A DNA stretch of 13,088 bases from JAMOQA01 sp964582785 (lineage in GTDB: Bacteria; Acidobacteriota; Polarisedimenticolia; J045), in the NCBI GenBank assembly GCA_964582785.1, contig CAZOTT010000084.1, forward strand, positions 1 through 13,088, read 5' to 3'. Position numbers and translations under genes: made by a program. Shown piece by piece: positions 1 through 7,716 of this stretch; position 1 is the stretch's first letter; each line of letters begins with the position of its first letter. The notes below the pieces were generated by a model that made no database searches, was not told where the DNA came from, and saw nothing but the letters and a program-made list of their open reading frames with translations.

Positions 1-151
1 TCCCCGCCCCGTTCGGTCCCAGGAGGCCGAAGAGGCCGGGCCGGATGGCCAGGTCCACCCCGTCGAGGGCGAGGGTTCCTCCCCGGTAGCGGTGGCGGAC
101 CCCCTCGACCCGGATCCCCTCCTCCGTTCCAGCGACGGCCTGTCCCGACAT
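1..151 (-). CDS. ABC transporter ATP-binding protein (N-terminus only)
   Basis: Reading the minus strand from the ATG at 151 gives 50 residues before the window ends. They contain an aromatic A-loop region (RHRY, Tyr22), then LALDGVDL and the start of a Walker A motif, LLGPNGAG (residues 43-50), with the invariant Lys codon just begun at base 1. The spacing and the GLFGLLGPNGAG form are typical of nucleotide-binding subunits of ABC exporters, often ABC-2 or CcmA-like, which hydrolyse ATP at the inner face of the membrane to drive a partner permease. A weak AGGTGG ribosome site precedes the ATG; an in-frame GTG six bases upstream is an alternative start. Substrate, signature motif and partner permease lie outside the window. 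Family assignment is secure; subtype is inference. Confidence 0.88.
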   Translation of the reverse strand, partial: MSGQAVAGTEEGIRVEGVRHRYRGGTLALDGVDLAIRPGLFGLLGPNGAG

Positions 152-399
152 TGCCACCTCGCCACCGCGGCCGCGATCTCCGCTCCGCGCGCCTCCTTTT
201 ACCACGCCCCCCGCCGATCCTTGCACGCGGCGGCGCGAGCCGTCGCCTGGAGGTGCCGAGCGGTCGCCGTCGAGCGGCCGGCAGGCGGTGCGCCCGGGGC
301 GACGGAATCCCGTCACCCCGCCGGCCGCCCCGGGGCATTTCCGGCGGCACGCTTCTTGATGGGGCTTCCCCGGGGACCCCGTCCCCCCGGAGGAAAGCG
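152..399. other. Divergent intergenic region with leader hairpin
   Basis: This 248-base gap separates the minus-strand ABC ATPase from the plus-strand glycosyltransferase-like gene and should hold promoters for both. On the minus strand the only AT-rich patch is TAAAAG (196-201), a poor -10 candidate without a recognisable -35. On the plus strand TTGATG (356-361) could pass for a -35, but no -10 lies at the right distance. A perfect hairpin, GGGGAC-CCC-GTCCCC (372-386), ends two bases before the Shine-Dalgarno GGAGG (389-393) of the downstream gene. The open frame of the downstream gene continues up to 151, but this stretch has no other good ribosome site and is Arg/Pro-rich, so I treat it as non-coding. 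Confidence 0.5.
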
Positions 400-2619
400 A
401 TGCCCACCACCAGCTCCACGGATCGCCCCCGACTCGACGTGCTCCCGGCCGAAGGCCCGCTCGCGCCCACCCTCCTGGTGGACGGGGTGCCGATCCACGA
501 CCGGCGCCTGCCCTTCGCCGAGGTGCTGGGGCTGGCCGACCGGGCGCCGGACGTGGTGGCGATCTTCGGCGTCGGTCTCGGCTACCCGGTGGCCGGCGCC
601 CTCCAGCTCTGCCCCGCGACGCGGGTGGTCGCCTGGGATCCCGTGCCGGGCGTGGCCCGCGCCGCCCGCCGCCTGCTGGCCGGGGACTGGAAGCTCGACA
701 TGAAGCGGGTGGCCCTCGCGGAAGATCTCGCGGACTTCGAAGCGGCCCTCCTGGCCGCCCTGGACGACGGGACCCGGTCCCTGGCGGTGGTCGAACTCCC
801 CCGGCTGGCCGGCATCCGGCCCGCGGAAGCGCGGGCCTTCCGGGCGGCCATCCGGGACGCCGTCGACGCCCGCACCCTGGGGGCGGTCCCGGACCGGGTC
901 GATCCGGACTTCTTCGGCAACCTGGCCCGGGCCACGGACGCCATCGCCCGGACCCCGGCGGCCGGCAGCCTCGCCGGGAAACTCTCCGGGGTTCCCCTGG
1001 CGGTCGTCGACCGTCCCCCCTCGGCGGACGAGCGGGAGCTCCTCGGCCGGATCGCCGGCGGCGCCCTCGTGTGGGCTTCCCTTCCGGCGGCGCCCGCTCT
1101 CCGGGACGCCGGCCTCCCGGTGGACCTGCTGCTGGTCGGGGGAACCGCGGTTCCCCGGGAAGCGGAACGGTCGCTGGCGGCAGGGACGGTCCTGCTGCTG
1201 CCCCCGGGCGCCCACCCGGACTGGTGGGAGGTTCCCTGCCGGGGCCGCCTCCTGCTGGGCCACACCGCCGCCGCCTGGCTCTTCCCGCCCGGGGACGTCG
1301 CCGGGATCGTCTCCCTCGCCTGGGGTTCCCTCCTGCCGCTGGCCGTCACCGCCCTCCACGCCGGTGCCGGGCCCCTGTGGATCCTGCCCCGCCGGGAGCC
1401 GGACCCGGAGCGCGAGTGGAACCGGCTCGACCCGGAACTGCGGGTCCGGTCGGCCCTCTCCCGGATGGCCCTGGGCGCCGGTCGCGCCCTCATCGAACTG
1501 TCGGACCGGACGGGGCCCGTCCGTGCCGCCCGCGACCCGCGGGAGCGGTTCTCCCGGGCCCTCGCGGAGGCCGTCCCTCCCGGCCCCGCGGCGATCCGGG
1601 CCGCCCTCCGGCACGCCCGGCGGGGGATCCTGCGGCTGGGCACCGAGGCCCGGCTGCACCGGGAGGAAGGGCTCCTCGCCCTCCTGCCGGGCCACCTGGC
1701 CCGCCGGGCCGCGGCCGACCCGTTCGCCCGGATCTTCCTCGCTCCCGGGCTGCGCGCCGCGGAGGGGAACCCCGGGCCCGGCCTCCATGCCCTCCGGGAG
1801 GGCGCCCTGGGGTTCCTGGACTGGATGGAGCGGCACCTCCCCTCCCCGCCCCCCTCCTCTCCCGGCGCTTCCCGGGTGACCACGGTCGAGCGGTCGCCCG
1901 TCACGGTCTTCCTGGCCGCCGCGCCCGGCGAGGAAATCCCCGCCCGGGTCCTGATGTGGGCGCTCGACCGCCGGACCGACCGGGTGGTCCGGATTCGCCG
2001 CGTTCTCCGGGAGGCCCCCGCCCGGCTGGGGGAACTCTTCGCCGGGCTGCCCCGCGGCCTCTGGTTCCTCGCGGCGGCCGCGCTGCTCGAACCCGGGGAG
2101 CACGGCATCTACCTCGAGCCGTCCGTGCTCCTGCTCGACGACGTGGGGAACCTCTGGGACCTCGACCCCGCCGGCCGGGGCTTCCTGGTGCCCGCCGAAG
2201 GGGATCCCCAGCTGGCCCGCCTCTTCCGCCGGCGGGGCTGGAACCCCCGGGAGCTCCTCGCCGCGTGGCGCGAGGGAACGCTGCGGCGGGAGGACCTCCA
2301 TCCCGGTGGGCGCGCGGGAGGAGGCCCCCTCCCCGGGGCCTGGAGCGCCCGCGACCGGGCGGACCTCGCCACCTCGGCGGCGCGGATGACCTGCCGGGAC
2401 TGGTACCCGTGGCGGTCCCCGTTCCATCCGCTGGCCTGGCTGTGGGAGTTCCAGTTCCTGGCCGCGTGCGAGGCGGGCTACCTCTCCCCGCGGGAACTGC
2501 GCCGCGCGGTGGAGCGGGGCGAACTGCGCCCCGGGCTGGCCGACCTGGCGGGCCGACTGCGGTCCCCCCTGCTCCCGGGCGCCGGCCGGCGTGCCGGCAG
2601 CCGCGCCACCCCGTCCTGA
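400..2619 (+). CDS. Glycosyltransferase-like protein, DUF115/Maf-like plus GT8-like halves
   Basis: 739 residues from an ATG with a good Shine-Dalgarno (GGAGG, 389-393). The N-terminal half resembles the motility-associated Maf / DUF115 family: a Rossmann-like IFGVGLGY (55-62) followed by VVAWDPVP (76-83), then a segment starting AVVDRPPS (201-208) where DUF115 proteins normally have a GPS motif, and GSLLPLAVTALHAGAGP (309-325), like the Gly-Ser/Ala-rich stretch preceding the conserved Asp in that family. From about residue 500 a second module resembles GT8-type transferases: VTVFLAA (501-507), YLEPSVLLLDDVGNLWDLD (571-589) in the position of the YLDxD...DIxxLWxxD block, and PWRSPFHPLAWLW (670-682) plus GELRPGL near the C-terminus, like the QPWxxxxHPLxxLW and RP(S/D)L tail. 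The DxD metal site is replaced by E573-P-S and the GPS motif is missing, so it may be a divergent or inactive enzyme. No membrane segment or signal peptide. Likely role, sugar transfer to a surface or flagellar acceptor, is inference. Confidence 0.55.
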   Translation: MPTTSSTDRPRLDVLPAEGPLAPTLLVDGVPIHDRRLPFAEVLGLADRAPDVVAIFGVGLGYPVAGALQLCPATRVVAWDPVPGVARAARRLLAGDWKLDMKRVALAEDLADFEAALLAALDDGTRSLAVVELPRLAGIRPAEARAFRAAIRDAVDARTLGAVPDRVDPDFFGNLARATDAIARTPAAGSLAGKLSGVPLAVVDRPPSADERELLGRIAGGALVWASLPAAPALRDAGLPVDLLLVGGTAVPREAERSLAAGTVLLLPPGAHPDWWEVPCRGRLLLGHTAAAWLFPPGDVAGIVSLAWGSLLPLAVTALHAGAGPLWILPRREPDPEREWNRLDPELRVRSALSRMALGAGRALIELSDRTGPVRAARDPRERFSRALAEAVPPGPAAIRAALRHARRGILRLGTEARLHREEGLLALLPGHLARRAAADPFARIFLAPGLRAAEGNPGPGLHALREGALGFLDWMERHLPSPPPSSPGASRVTTVERSPVTVFLAAAPGEEIPARVLMWALDRRTDRVVRIRRVLREAPARLGELFAGLPRGLWFLAAAALLEPGEHGIYLEPSVLLLDDVGNLWDLDPAGRGFLVPAEGDPQLARLFRRRGWNPRELLAAWREGTLRREDLHPGGRAGGGPLPGAWSARDRADLATSAARMTCRDWYPWRSPFHPLAWLWEFQFLAACEAGYLSPRELRRAVERGELRPGLADLAGRLRSPLLPGAGRRAGSRATPS

Positions 2620-2651
2620 TCCACGGGGGCGCCGCCGCCCGTTCCGGGGAG

Positions 2652-2657
2652 TAGAAT
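2652..2657 (+). promoter_or_regulatory. Putative -10 element (TAGAAT) for malic enzyme
   Basis: TAGAAT, one mismatch from TATAAT, lies in the 92-base gap after the glycosyltransferase-like gene and 55 bases before the malic enzyme start. It sits inside the octamer GTAGAATC, which occurs again before the lipoprotein gene. No convincing -35 is seen 16-18 bases upstream, so this is a suggestion supported mainly by the repeat of the octamer in a GC-rich background. Confidence 0.4.
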
Positions 2658-2676
2658 CCACCCCTCACCCGGCGGT

Positions 2677-2691
2677 GGCCGGTCCCCGGCC
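2677..2691 (+). repeat. Leader hairpin before malic enzyme
   Basis: A perfect inverted repeat, GGCCGG-TCC-CCGGCC, lies in the predicted 5' leader of the malic enzyme gene and ends six bases before its GGAGG ribosome site (2698-2702). There is no T-run after it, so it does not look like an intrinsic terminator for the preceding gene. It could affect translation initiation or be chance in GC-rich DNA. Confidence 0.35.
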
Positions 2692-2711
2692 GGCCGCGGA
2701 GGTCGCCACCC

Positions 2712-4997
2712 ATGACCATCCGGATTCGCGACGAGGAGGCTCTCGCCTACCACGAGAAGCCCCGGCCCGGAAAGTGCAGGGTCGTCCCGACCAAGCCCTG
2801 TCTCACCCAGCGCGACCTGTCCCTCGCCTACACGCCGGGGGTGGCGGTTCCCTGCCGCGAGATCGAGCGCGACCCGGAAAACGCCTACCGGTACACGAAC
2901 AAGGGCAACCTGGTCGCCGTCATCACGAACGGCACCGCGGTCCTCGGTCTCGGGGCGATCGGTCCGCTGGCCGGCAAGCCGGTGATGGAGGGCAAGGGAG
3001 TCCTCTTCAACCGGTTCGCCGGGATCGACGTCTTCGACATCGAGGTCGACACGACGGACGTGGAGGAGTTCATCCGGGTGGTGGCCCGGATCGCGCCGAC
3101 CTTCGGCGGGATCAACCTGGAGGACATCAAGGCCCCCGAGTGCTTCGAGATCGAGCGCCGCCTGGTGGACATGCTCGACATCCCGGTCTTCCACGACGAC
3201 CAGCACGGGACCGCGATCATCGCCACCGCGGGCTGCCTGAACGCCGTCGAGATCCAGGGGAAGGATCCCGCGAGCTGCCGGGTCGTCATCCTCGGCGCGG
3301 GCGCCGCGGGCATCGCCATCGGGAACATGCTCGTCGCGGTCGGTTTCCGCCGGCAGAACATCACCTTCGTCGACCGGCACGGCGTCATCCACCGGGGACG
3401 GCAGGAAGGGATGAACCCCTGGAAGGAGGAGGTGGCCGTCGAGACCGACGCCCGCACCCTGGCCGACGCCATGCGGGGCGCCGACATCTTCATGGGCGTT
3501 TCCGGGCCCGACCTGGTCGACGACGACATGGTCCGGTCGATGGCGGACCGCCCGATCATCTTCGCCATGGCGAACCCCGACCCGGAGATTCCCTACGACC
3601 GGGCGAAGGAGCTGCGGCCCGACGCGATCGTCGCCACCGGGCGCTCGGACTGCCCGAACCAGGTGAACAACGTCCTCGGTTTTCCCTTCATCTTCCGGGG
3701 GGCCCTCGACGTCCGCGCCCGCAAGATCAACATGGAGATGAAGGTGGCCGCCGCCCGGGCCCTCGCCGACCTCGCCCGCGAGGACGTTCCGGACGAGGTC
3801 CTCTCGGCCTACGGCCTGTCCGAGCTCCGTTTCGGTCCGGACTACATCATCCCGAAGCCCCTCGACCCCCGGGTCCTGCTGTGGGTCGCTCCCGCGATCG
3901 CGCGGACCGCCATCGAGACCGGGGTGGCCCGCGTCGCGGACTGGCCGGGAGAGGAGGAGTACCGGCGGCGCCTCGAGGCGCTGCTCGGACCGGCGGCGCG
4001 GGTGATGGGGAACGTGATGGAGAAGGCCCGCCGGCACCCGGCGCGCATCGTCTTCCCCGAGGGAGAGGACATGCACGTCATCCGCGCGGCCCAGCGGCTG
4101 GTGGACGAGCGGTTCGGGACGCCGGTCCTCCTCGGGAACCCGGACAGGATCCGGCGCCTCGCGAAGGAGCACGGCGCGGACCTGGGCGGCGTCGAACTGC
4201 TCGACCCGGCCACGGACGAGCGGCGCGAGCGGCTGGCGGAGCGCCTCTACGAGCTCCGCCAGCGCCGGGGCGTGACCCCCCGGGACGCCCGCCGCATGAT
4301 CGGCGATCCGACCCGGTTCGGCATGCTGCTGGTGGAGCAGGGACTGGCGGACGGCCTGGTCGGGGGGATCGGCAGGTCCTACCCCGAGACCGTCCGGCCC
4401 GCCCTGGAGACGATCGGGCCGCGGCCCGGCGTCGAGCGGGTCTGCGCGGCGACCGTGGTCATCCTGCCGGACCGGCTCTACGTCTGCGGCGACGCCGCGA
4501 TCAACGTCGAGCCGGACGCCCGCACCCTGGCGGAGATGGCCCTGCTCGGCGCGGAGGTGATGCGCGGGATCTTCGACCTGGAGCCCCGGGTGGCCCTGCT
4601 CTCGTTCTCCAACTTCGGCTCGGTGCGGGTCCCCTCCACCCGCCGGGTCGCCGAGGCGGTGCGCCTGGTCCGCGCCGCGAATCCGGACCTGGTGGTCGAC
4701 GGCGAGATGCAGGCGGACACCGCCGTCTCCCCCGAGGTCGCCGCCGTCTTTCCCCACTCGGCGATCCGCGGCGATGCCAACGTGCTCGTCTTCCCCGGCC
4801 TCGACGCCGGGAACATCGCCTACAAGCTGCTGCAGCACGTGGCCGGGGCCGAGATCGTGGGCCCGATCCTGCTCGGCCTCGATCGCCCGGTCAACGTGCT
4901 GCACCACGTGGCCGGCGTCGAGGAGATCGTCCGCCTTACCGCGATCACGATCCTCCAGGCGAAGCGGCACGACCAGCGGCGCGCCCGGCCCCACTGA
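2712..4997 (+). CDS. maeB: NADP-dependent malic enzyme with phosphotransacetylase domain (MaeB type)
   Basis: 761 residues, matching the usual length of about 760 for this fusion. It oxidatively decarboxylates malate to pyruvate, normally with NADP, in the cytosol. Malic N-terminal domain: SLAYTPG (37-43, proton-donor Tyr40), EGKG with probable catalytic Lys95, metal ligands in NLEDIK (Glu137, Asp138) and HDDQHG (Asp163). NAD(P) domain: VVILGAGAAG (191-200), then ANPDPEI and GRSDCPNQVNN. The phosphotransacetylase-like domain starts near 430: ARIVFPEGED, then SNFGS (633-637), DGEMQAD (663-669) and a closing FPGLDAGN...HHVAGVEEIVR region. In characterised homologues this domain mainly controls oligomerisation and acetyl-CoA-responsive regulation and does not make acetyl phosphate. 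Start chosen for GGAGG (2698-2702) nine bases upstream. Cofactor preference cannot be proved from sequence. No partner genes adjoin it. Confidence 0.96.
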   Translation: MTIRIRDEEALAYHEKPRPGKCRVVPTKPCLTQRDLSLAYTPGVAVPCREIERDPENAYRYTNKGNLVAVITNGTAVLGLGAIGPLAGKPVMEGKGVLFNRFAGIDVFDIEVDTTDVEEFIRVVARIAPTFGGINLEDIKAPECFEIERRLVDMLDIPVFHDDQHGTAIIATAGCLNAVEIQGKDPASCRVVILGAGAAGIAIGNMLVAVGFRRQNITFVDRHGVIHRGRQEGMNPWKEEVAVETDARTLADAMRGADIFMGVSGPDLVDDDMVRSMADRPIIFAMANPDPEIPYDRAKELRPDAIVATGRSDCPNQVNNVLGFPFIFRGALDVRARKINMEMKVAAARALADLAREDVPDEVLSAYGLSELRFGPDYIIPKPLDPRVLLWVAPAIARTAIETGVARVADWPGEEEYRRRLEALLGPAARVMGNVMEKARRHPARIVFPEGEDMHVIRAAQRLVDERFGTPVLLGNPDRIRRLAKEHGADLGGVELLDPATDERRERLAERLYELRQRRGVTPRDARRMIGDPTRFGMLLVEQGLADGLVGGIGRSYPETVRPALETIGPRPGVERVCAATVVILPDRLYVCGDAAINVEPDARTLAEMALLGAEVMRGIFDLEPRVALLSFSNFGSVRVPSTRRVAEAVRLVRAANPDLVVDGEMQADTAVSPEVAAVFPHSAIRGDANVLVFPGLDAGNIAYKLLQHVAGAEIVGPILLGLDRPVNVLHHVAGVEEIVRLTAITILQAKRHDQRRARPH

Positions 4998-5017
4998 GTC
5001 CCCGGGCCGGCAGGTAG

Positions 5018-5023
5018 TAGAAT
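5018..5023 (+). promoter_or_regulatory. Putative -10 element (TAGAAT) for lipoprotein-ktrBA unit
   Basis: TAGAAT occurs 20 bases after the malic enzyme stop and 38 bases before the lipoprotein start, again inside GTAGAATC. The possible -35, CTGAGT (4994-4999, 18-base spacer), is weak and overlaps the malic enzyme stop codon. A start site about seven bases downstream would give a leader of only some 30 bases, beginning at the hairpin described next. Confidence 0.4.
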
Positions 5024-5030
5024 CGGGCGG

Positions 5031-5048
5031 CCCGGCGGGTGAGCCGGG
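5031..5048 (+). repeat. Leader hairpin before lipoprotein gene
   Basis: Perfect six-base-pair stem, CCCGGC-GGGTGA-GCCGGG, ending two bases before a near-ideal Shine-Dalgarno GGAGGTGA (5051-5058). If the TAGAAT upstream is a real -10, this hairpin forms the very 5' end of the mRNA, where it could protect the transcript or modulate ribosome loading. No T-run follows, so it is unlikely to terminate the malic enzyme transcript. Confidence 0.35.
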
Positions 5049-5061
5049 CGGGAGGTGAAGC

Positions 5062-5520
5062 GTGCGGATTGCCGGCCGGTACCTGCTCGCCTTCCCCGTG
5101 CCGCTGCTCCTGCTGCTCGCCGGGTGCGAGGCGCTGGGACGCACGCCGGTGCGCACCGTGATCATCGAGGGGGTGGTGCAGGCGGGGTCCACCTACCGGG
5201 TGGAACCGCTGGACGTCGACCTCGCGGACTGGGACGGACCGGGGGTCCCGGCCGAGGTGCGGATCGAGAACGAGGATGGAGAGCGGATCGCGACCACGTG
5301 CGACGAGCATGGCCGGTTCCGCGTCGGTCCGATCGCCGTCGGCGGCCGCGAGGACGACCGCCTCGCCGTCGTCTGCCCCGGCACCCGCTCCCTCTGCCTT
5401 TCCGCGCTGCTTCCCCCGGAGGTCCACGACGCGCCGCCGGACGGGACGGTCGTGGTCCGGTGGCGCATCACCCTGCCCCGCCGCGTGGTGGCCCGCGGGG
5501 CCCCGGCGGCTGGACGCTGA
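5062..5520 (+). CDS. Small predicted lipoprotein in potassium-uptake unit
   Basis: 152 residues from a GTG start, chosen because an almost perfect GGAGGTGA ribosome site lies three bases upstream. The N-terminus is a lipoprotein signal: basic MRIAGR, a hydrophobic run of Leu/Val/Pro, then lipobox LAGC with lipidated Cys22, so the mature protein (about 130 residues) should be membrane-anchored outside the cytoplasm. The mature part is predicted mostly beta; the stretch AEVRIENEDGE (64-74) followed by CDEHGRFRVGPI (80-91) has the rhythm of a carboxypeptidase-regulatory-like or transthyretin-like beta sandwich. Three further Cys (80, 104, 111) are present. The stop is two bases before the ktrB start, so it is probably co-translated with the potassium channel genes. 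No named family is recognised; a role with the transporter is inference from position. Confidence 0.8.
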   Translation: MRIAGRYLLAFPVPLLLLLAGCEALGRTPVRTVIIEGVVQAGSTYRVEPLDVDLADWDGPGVPAEVRIENEDGERIATTCDEHGRFRVGPIAVGGREDDRLAVVCPGTRSLCLSALLPPEVHDAPPDGTVVVRWRITLPRRVVARGAPAAGR

Positions 5521-5522
5521 CG

Positions 5523-6884
5523 GTGCTCTCCCGCGTCTCCCAGCTCGTGGCCCTCTCGTTCCTCGCCCTGATCGCGGCGGGCACGCTCCTGCTCCTCGTG
5601 CCGGCCGCCGCCGCCCGCCCCCGGCCGCTGACCCCGGTCGAGGCCCTCTTCACGGCGACCTCCGCGGTCTGCGTCACGGGCCTGGTGGTGGTCGACACGG
5701 GGCACGATCTCAGCCCGTTCGGCCAGGCGGTCGTCCTCGCCCTGATCCAGTGCGGGGGGCTGGGGCTGATGACGTTCGGCAGCTTTCTCCTCGTCAGCTT
5801 CCGCGGCCGCGAGGATCTCCGGACCCGCCTCTACGTGGAACAGGTCCACGGCGCCCTGCCCCACCTGGACCCCGCCACCCTGCTGCGGCGGATCCTCCTG
5901 TTCACCGCGGCGGCCGAGGGCCTGGGCGCCCTCGTGCTCTGGGTGCGCCTCGGTTTTCGCGCCGGGACGTGGGGACTCCACACCGCGTGGGAAGCGATCT
6001 TCCACTCCGTCTCGGCGTTCTGCAACGCGGGATTCTCCCTCTGGTCCGACTCGCTCTGCGGGCTGCGCGGGGACCCGGTTTCCGGCCTGGTCTTCATCGG
6101 GCTGATCACCACCGGCGGCCTGGGCTTCGTCGTGCTGGCCGACCTGCAGGCGTTCCTCGGTGCGCCGCGTCCCCGGCGCCGGCCGTGGCGCCTTTCCCTG
6201 CACACGAAGCTGGTTCTCGCGACGAGCGCCCTCCTCCTGGCGGCCGGGTCCGTGGCCTTCGCCTGCCTCGAGTGGGGAAACACCCTCCGGGATGCCCCGC
6301 CGCTGGCCCGGATCCTCGACCCGCTGTTCTTCGCCGTCACCTGCCGCACCGCCGGGTTCAACACCGTGCCGACGGAGCTGCTGACCGGGCCGACCCTGAT
6401 CGTGGGCATCCTCCTGATGGCGATCGGCGCGTCCCCGGGCTCCACGGGCGGGGGCATGAAGACGACCACGGCCGCGGTCCTCTTCGCCGGCGCCCTGTCC
6501 CGGATGCGGGGCCGCCCGCGGGTCGAGGCGTTCGGGCGGTCCCTGCCGCGGGACGTGGTGGCCAAGGCGATCGCCGCCGTGGCGGCCTTCGTCATCCTGG
6601 TCCTGCTGGGAGGGTTCGCCCTCCAGGTGACCGAGGTCGGCCTCGTTCCCCACCGGGAGGCGAGCGCCCACTTCATCGACCACCTGTTCGAGATCGTCTC
6701 CGCCCTGGGAACCGTCGGGCTTTCGACCGGGATCACCGCCGGCCTGTCCGCGGCGGGGAAGCTGGTCCTGGTCGTCCTGATGTTCGTCGGCCGCCTCGGA
6801 CCCCTGGCGATCGGGTCGTCCCTGATCGGCCAGCGCCGGGCGCTGCCCTACCGGTACCCCGAGGAACGGATCCTCGTGGGCTGA
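5523..6884 (+). CDS. ktrB: KtrB/TrkH-family potassium uptake channel subunit
   Basis: 453 residues, close to KtrB (about 445-450) and shorter than TrkH (about 483). It forms the K+-conducting pore in the cytoplasmic membrane, driven by the membrane potential and possibly Na+ coupled. All four pore-loop filter segments of the superfamily are visible: TSAVCVTGL (47-55), SAFCNAGF (164-171), TCRTAGFNT (273-281) and SALGTVGLS (393-401), each with the filter Gly. The GASPGSTGGGMKTTT stretch is the characteristic glycine-rich segment of the third repeat. Start is a GTG two bases after the lipoprotein stop; it opens straight into the first membrane helix. It has only a weak ribosome site, so translational coupling to the upstream gene is likely. 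The ktrA regulator follows 14 bases later. Confidence 0.93.
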   Translation: MLSRVSQLVALSFLALIAAGTLLLLVPAAAARPRPLTPVEALFTATSAVCVTGLVVVDTGHDLSPFGQAVVLALIQCGGLGLMTFGSFLLVSFRGREDLRTRLYVEQVHGALPHLDPATLLRRILLFTAAAEGLGALVLWVRLGFRAGTWGLHTAWEAIFHSVSAFCNAGFSLWSDSLCGLRGDPVSGLVFIGLITTGGLGFVVLADLQAFLGAPRPRRRPWRLSLHTKLVLATSALLLAAGSVAFACLEWGNTLRDAPPLARILDPLFFAVTCRTAGFNTVPTELLTGPTLIVGILLMAIGASPGSTGGGMKTTTAAVLFAGALSRMRGRPRVEAFGRSLPRDVVAKAIAAVAAFVILVLLGGFALQVTEVGLVPHREASAHFIDHLFEIVSALGTVGLSTGITAGLSAAGKLVLVVLMFVGRLGPLAIGSSLIGQRRALPYRYPEERILVG

Positions 6885-6898
6885 CGCGGAGGTCCGCC

Positions 6899-7600
6899 AT
6901 GAAACGCACGATCGCCGTTCTCGGCCTGTCGGTCTTCGGGCGCCGGACCGCCCTCGGCCTGGCCGCGGAGCCGGACATCGACGTGATCGTCTTCGACCAC
7001 CGGGAGGACGTCATCGAGGAGATCGCCCCGGAGGTTTCCCGGGCGGTGGTGGCGGACATCCGGAACACGCAGGTCCTCGAGAAGGAAGGGGCGCGCGGCT
7101 GGCACGCGGCCGTGCTGGGCATCCGGAGCCATTTCGAGGCGGCGGTCCTCGTGACCCACTACCTGAAGCGGAAGGCGGGGGTGCCGACCGTGGTCGTCCA
7201 GGTCAACAGCCGGGACGAGGAGGAGGCGATCCGGGTGCTGGGGGCCGACCTCATCGTCTTCCCCGAGCGGGACAGCGCCCGGCAGATGGTGAAGACGATC
7301 GCCAACCCGCGCCTGACCCAGTTCTTCGACCTCGGGCGGGACGTGGACGTGGCCGAGGTCCGGGTGCCGGCAGGCTTCGTCGGCCGTACCCTTTCCGAGC
7401 TGGACTTTCGGCGCAAGTTCGACCTCCAGGTGGTGGCGATCAAGCAGCCGGTGCCCGGCGCCGGGGAAGAGGAGTACGAGACGGAAATCCCGCCCCGCCC
7501 GAACCGCCCCCTCCGGGAGGGCGCCCTCCTGATGGTTCTCGGCCGCCCGGAACAGGTCGAGGCCTTCGTCGACGAGCACACCCAGGCGCGCGAGGACTGA
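6899..7600 (+). CDS. ktrA: KtrA/TrkA-family potassium channel RCK regulatory subunit
   Basis: 233 residues with one RCK N-terminal Rossmann domain (about 1-130) and one RCK C-terminal domain (about 140-225), the KtrA layout, not the duplicated one of TrkA. KtrA forms an octameric ring under the KtrB dimer and gates it in response to ATP/ADP or NAD(H), and in some members c-di-AMP. The dinucleotide loop reads GLSVFG (9-14) where the family usually has GLGRFG, so the second Gly is Ser11; Asp33 closes the second strand (VIVFDHRED). GADLIVFPERD and LTQFFDLG match the family hinge region. Start has GGAGG (6888-6892) six bases upstream. Same operon as ktrB. Confidence 0.93.
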   Translation: MKRTIAVLGLSVFGRRTALGLAAEPDIDVIVFDHREDVIEEIAPEVSRAVVADIRNTQVLEKEGARGWHAAVLGIRSHFEAAVLVTHYLKRKAGVPTVVVQVNSRDEEEAIRVLGADLIVFPERDSARQMVKTIANPRLTQFFDLGRDVDVAEVRVPAGFVGRTLSELDFRRKFDLQVVAIKQPVPGAGEEEYETEIPPRPNRPLREGALLMVLGRPEQVEAFVDEHTQARED

Positions 7601-7615
7601 CCGGCGGCTGCTAAC

Positions 7616-7685
7616 CGAAACGTTACTTTCCGGGCCGCGCACGGAAAATTCTCTGGCGAAACGCGGGTTTGACGCCATACTTTCC
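7616..7685 (+). repeat. Paired short direct repeats in ktrA-fusA gap
   Basis: Between ktrA and EF-G, CGAAACG occurs at 7616-7622 and 7657-7663, and TACTTTCC at 7624-7631 and 7678-7685, in the same order both times but with different spacing (1 and 14 bases). This 160-base gap is more AT-rich than anything else in the window (for example GGAAAATT at 7643-7650) and includes TTGACG (7669-7674). The repeats may mark regulator binding sites or an upstream promoter of the EF-G unit. They are short, so chance is possible. Confidence 0.35.
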
Positions 7686-7716
7686 ACCGGTCTGCCTTTT
7701 CCCCGGCAACGAACGG

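Noticed and set aside
151..399. Upstream extension of the glycosyltransferase-like gene to the ATG at 151
   Set aside because: The added 83 residues are Arg/Pro-rich without conserved motifs, and the strong GGAGG at 389-393 points to the ATG at 400.
313..5192. Very long minus-strand open frames (about 780 and 900 residues) opposite the glycosyltransferase-like and malic enzyme genes
   Set aside because: They are rich in Gly, Arg, Pro and His with no domain, are antisense to genes with clear motifs, and are expected in GC-rich DNA where stop codons are rare in other frames.
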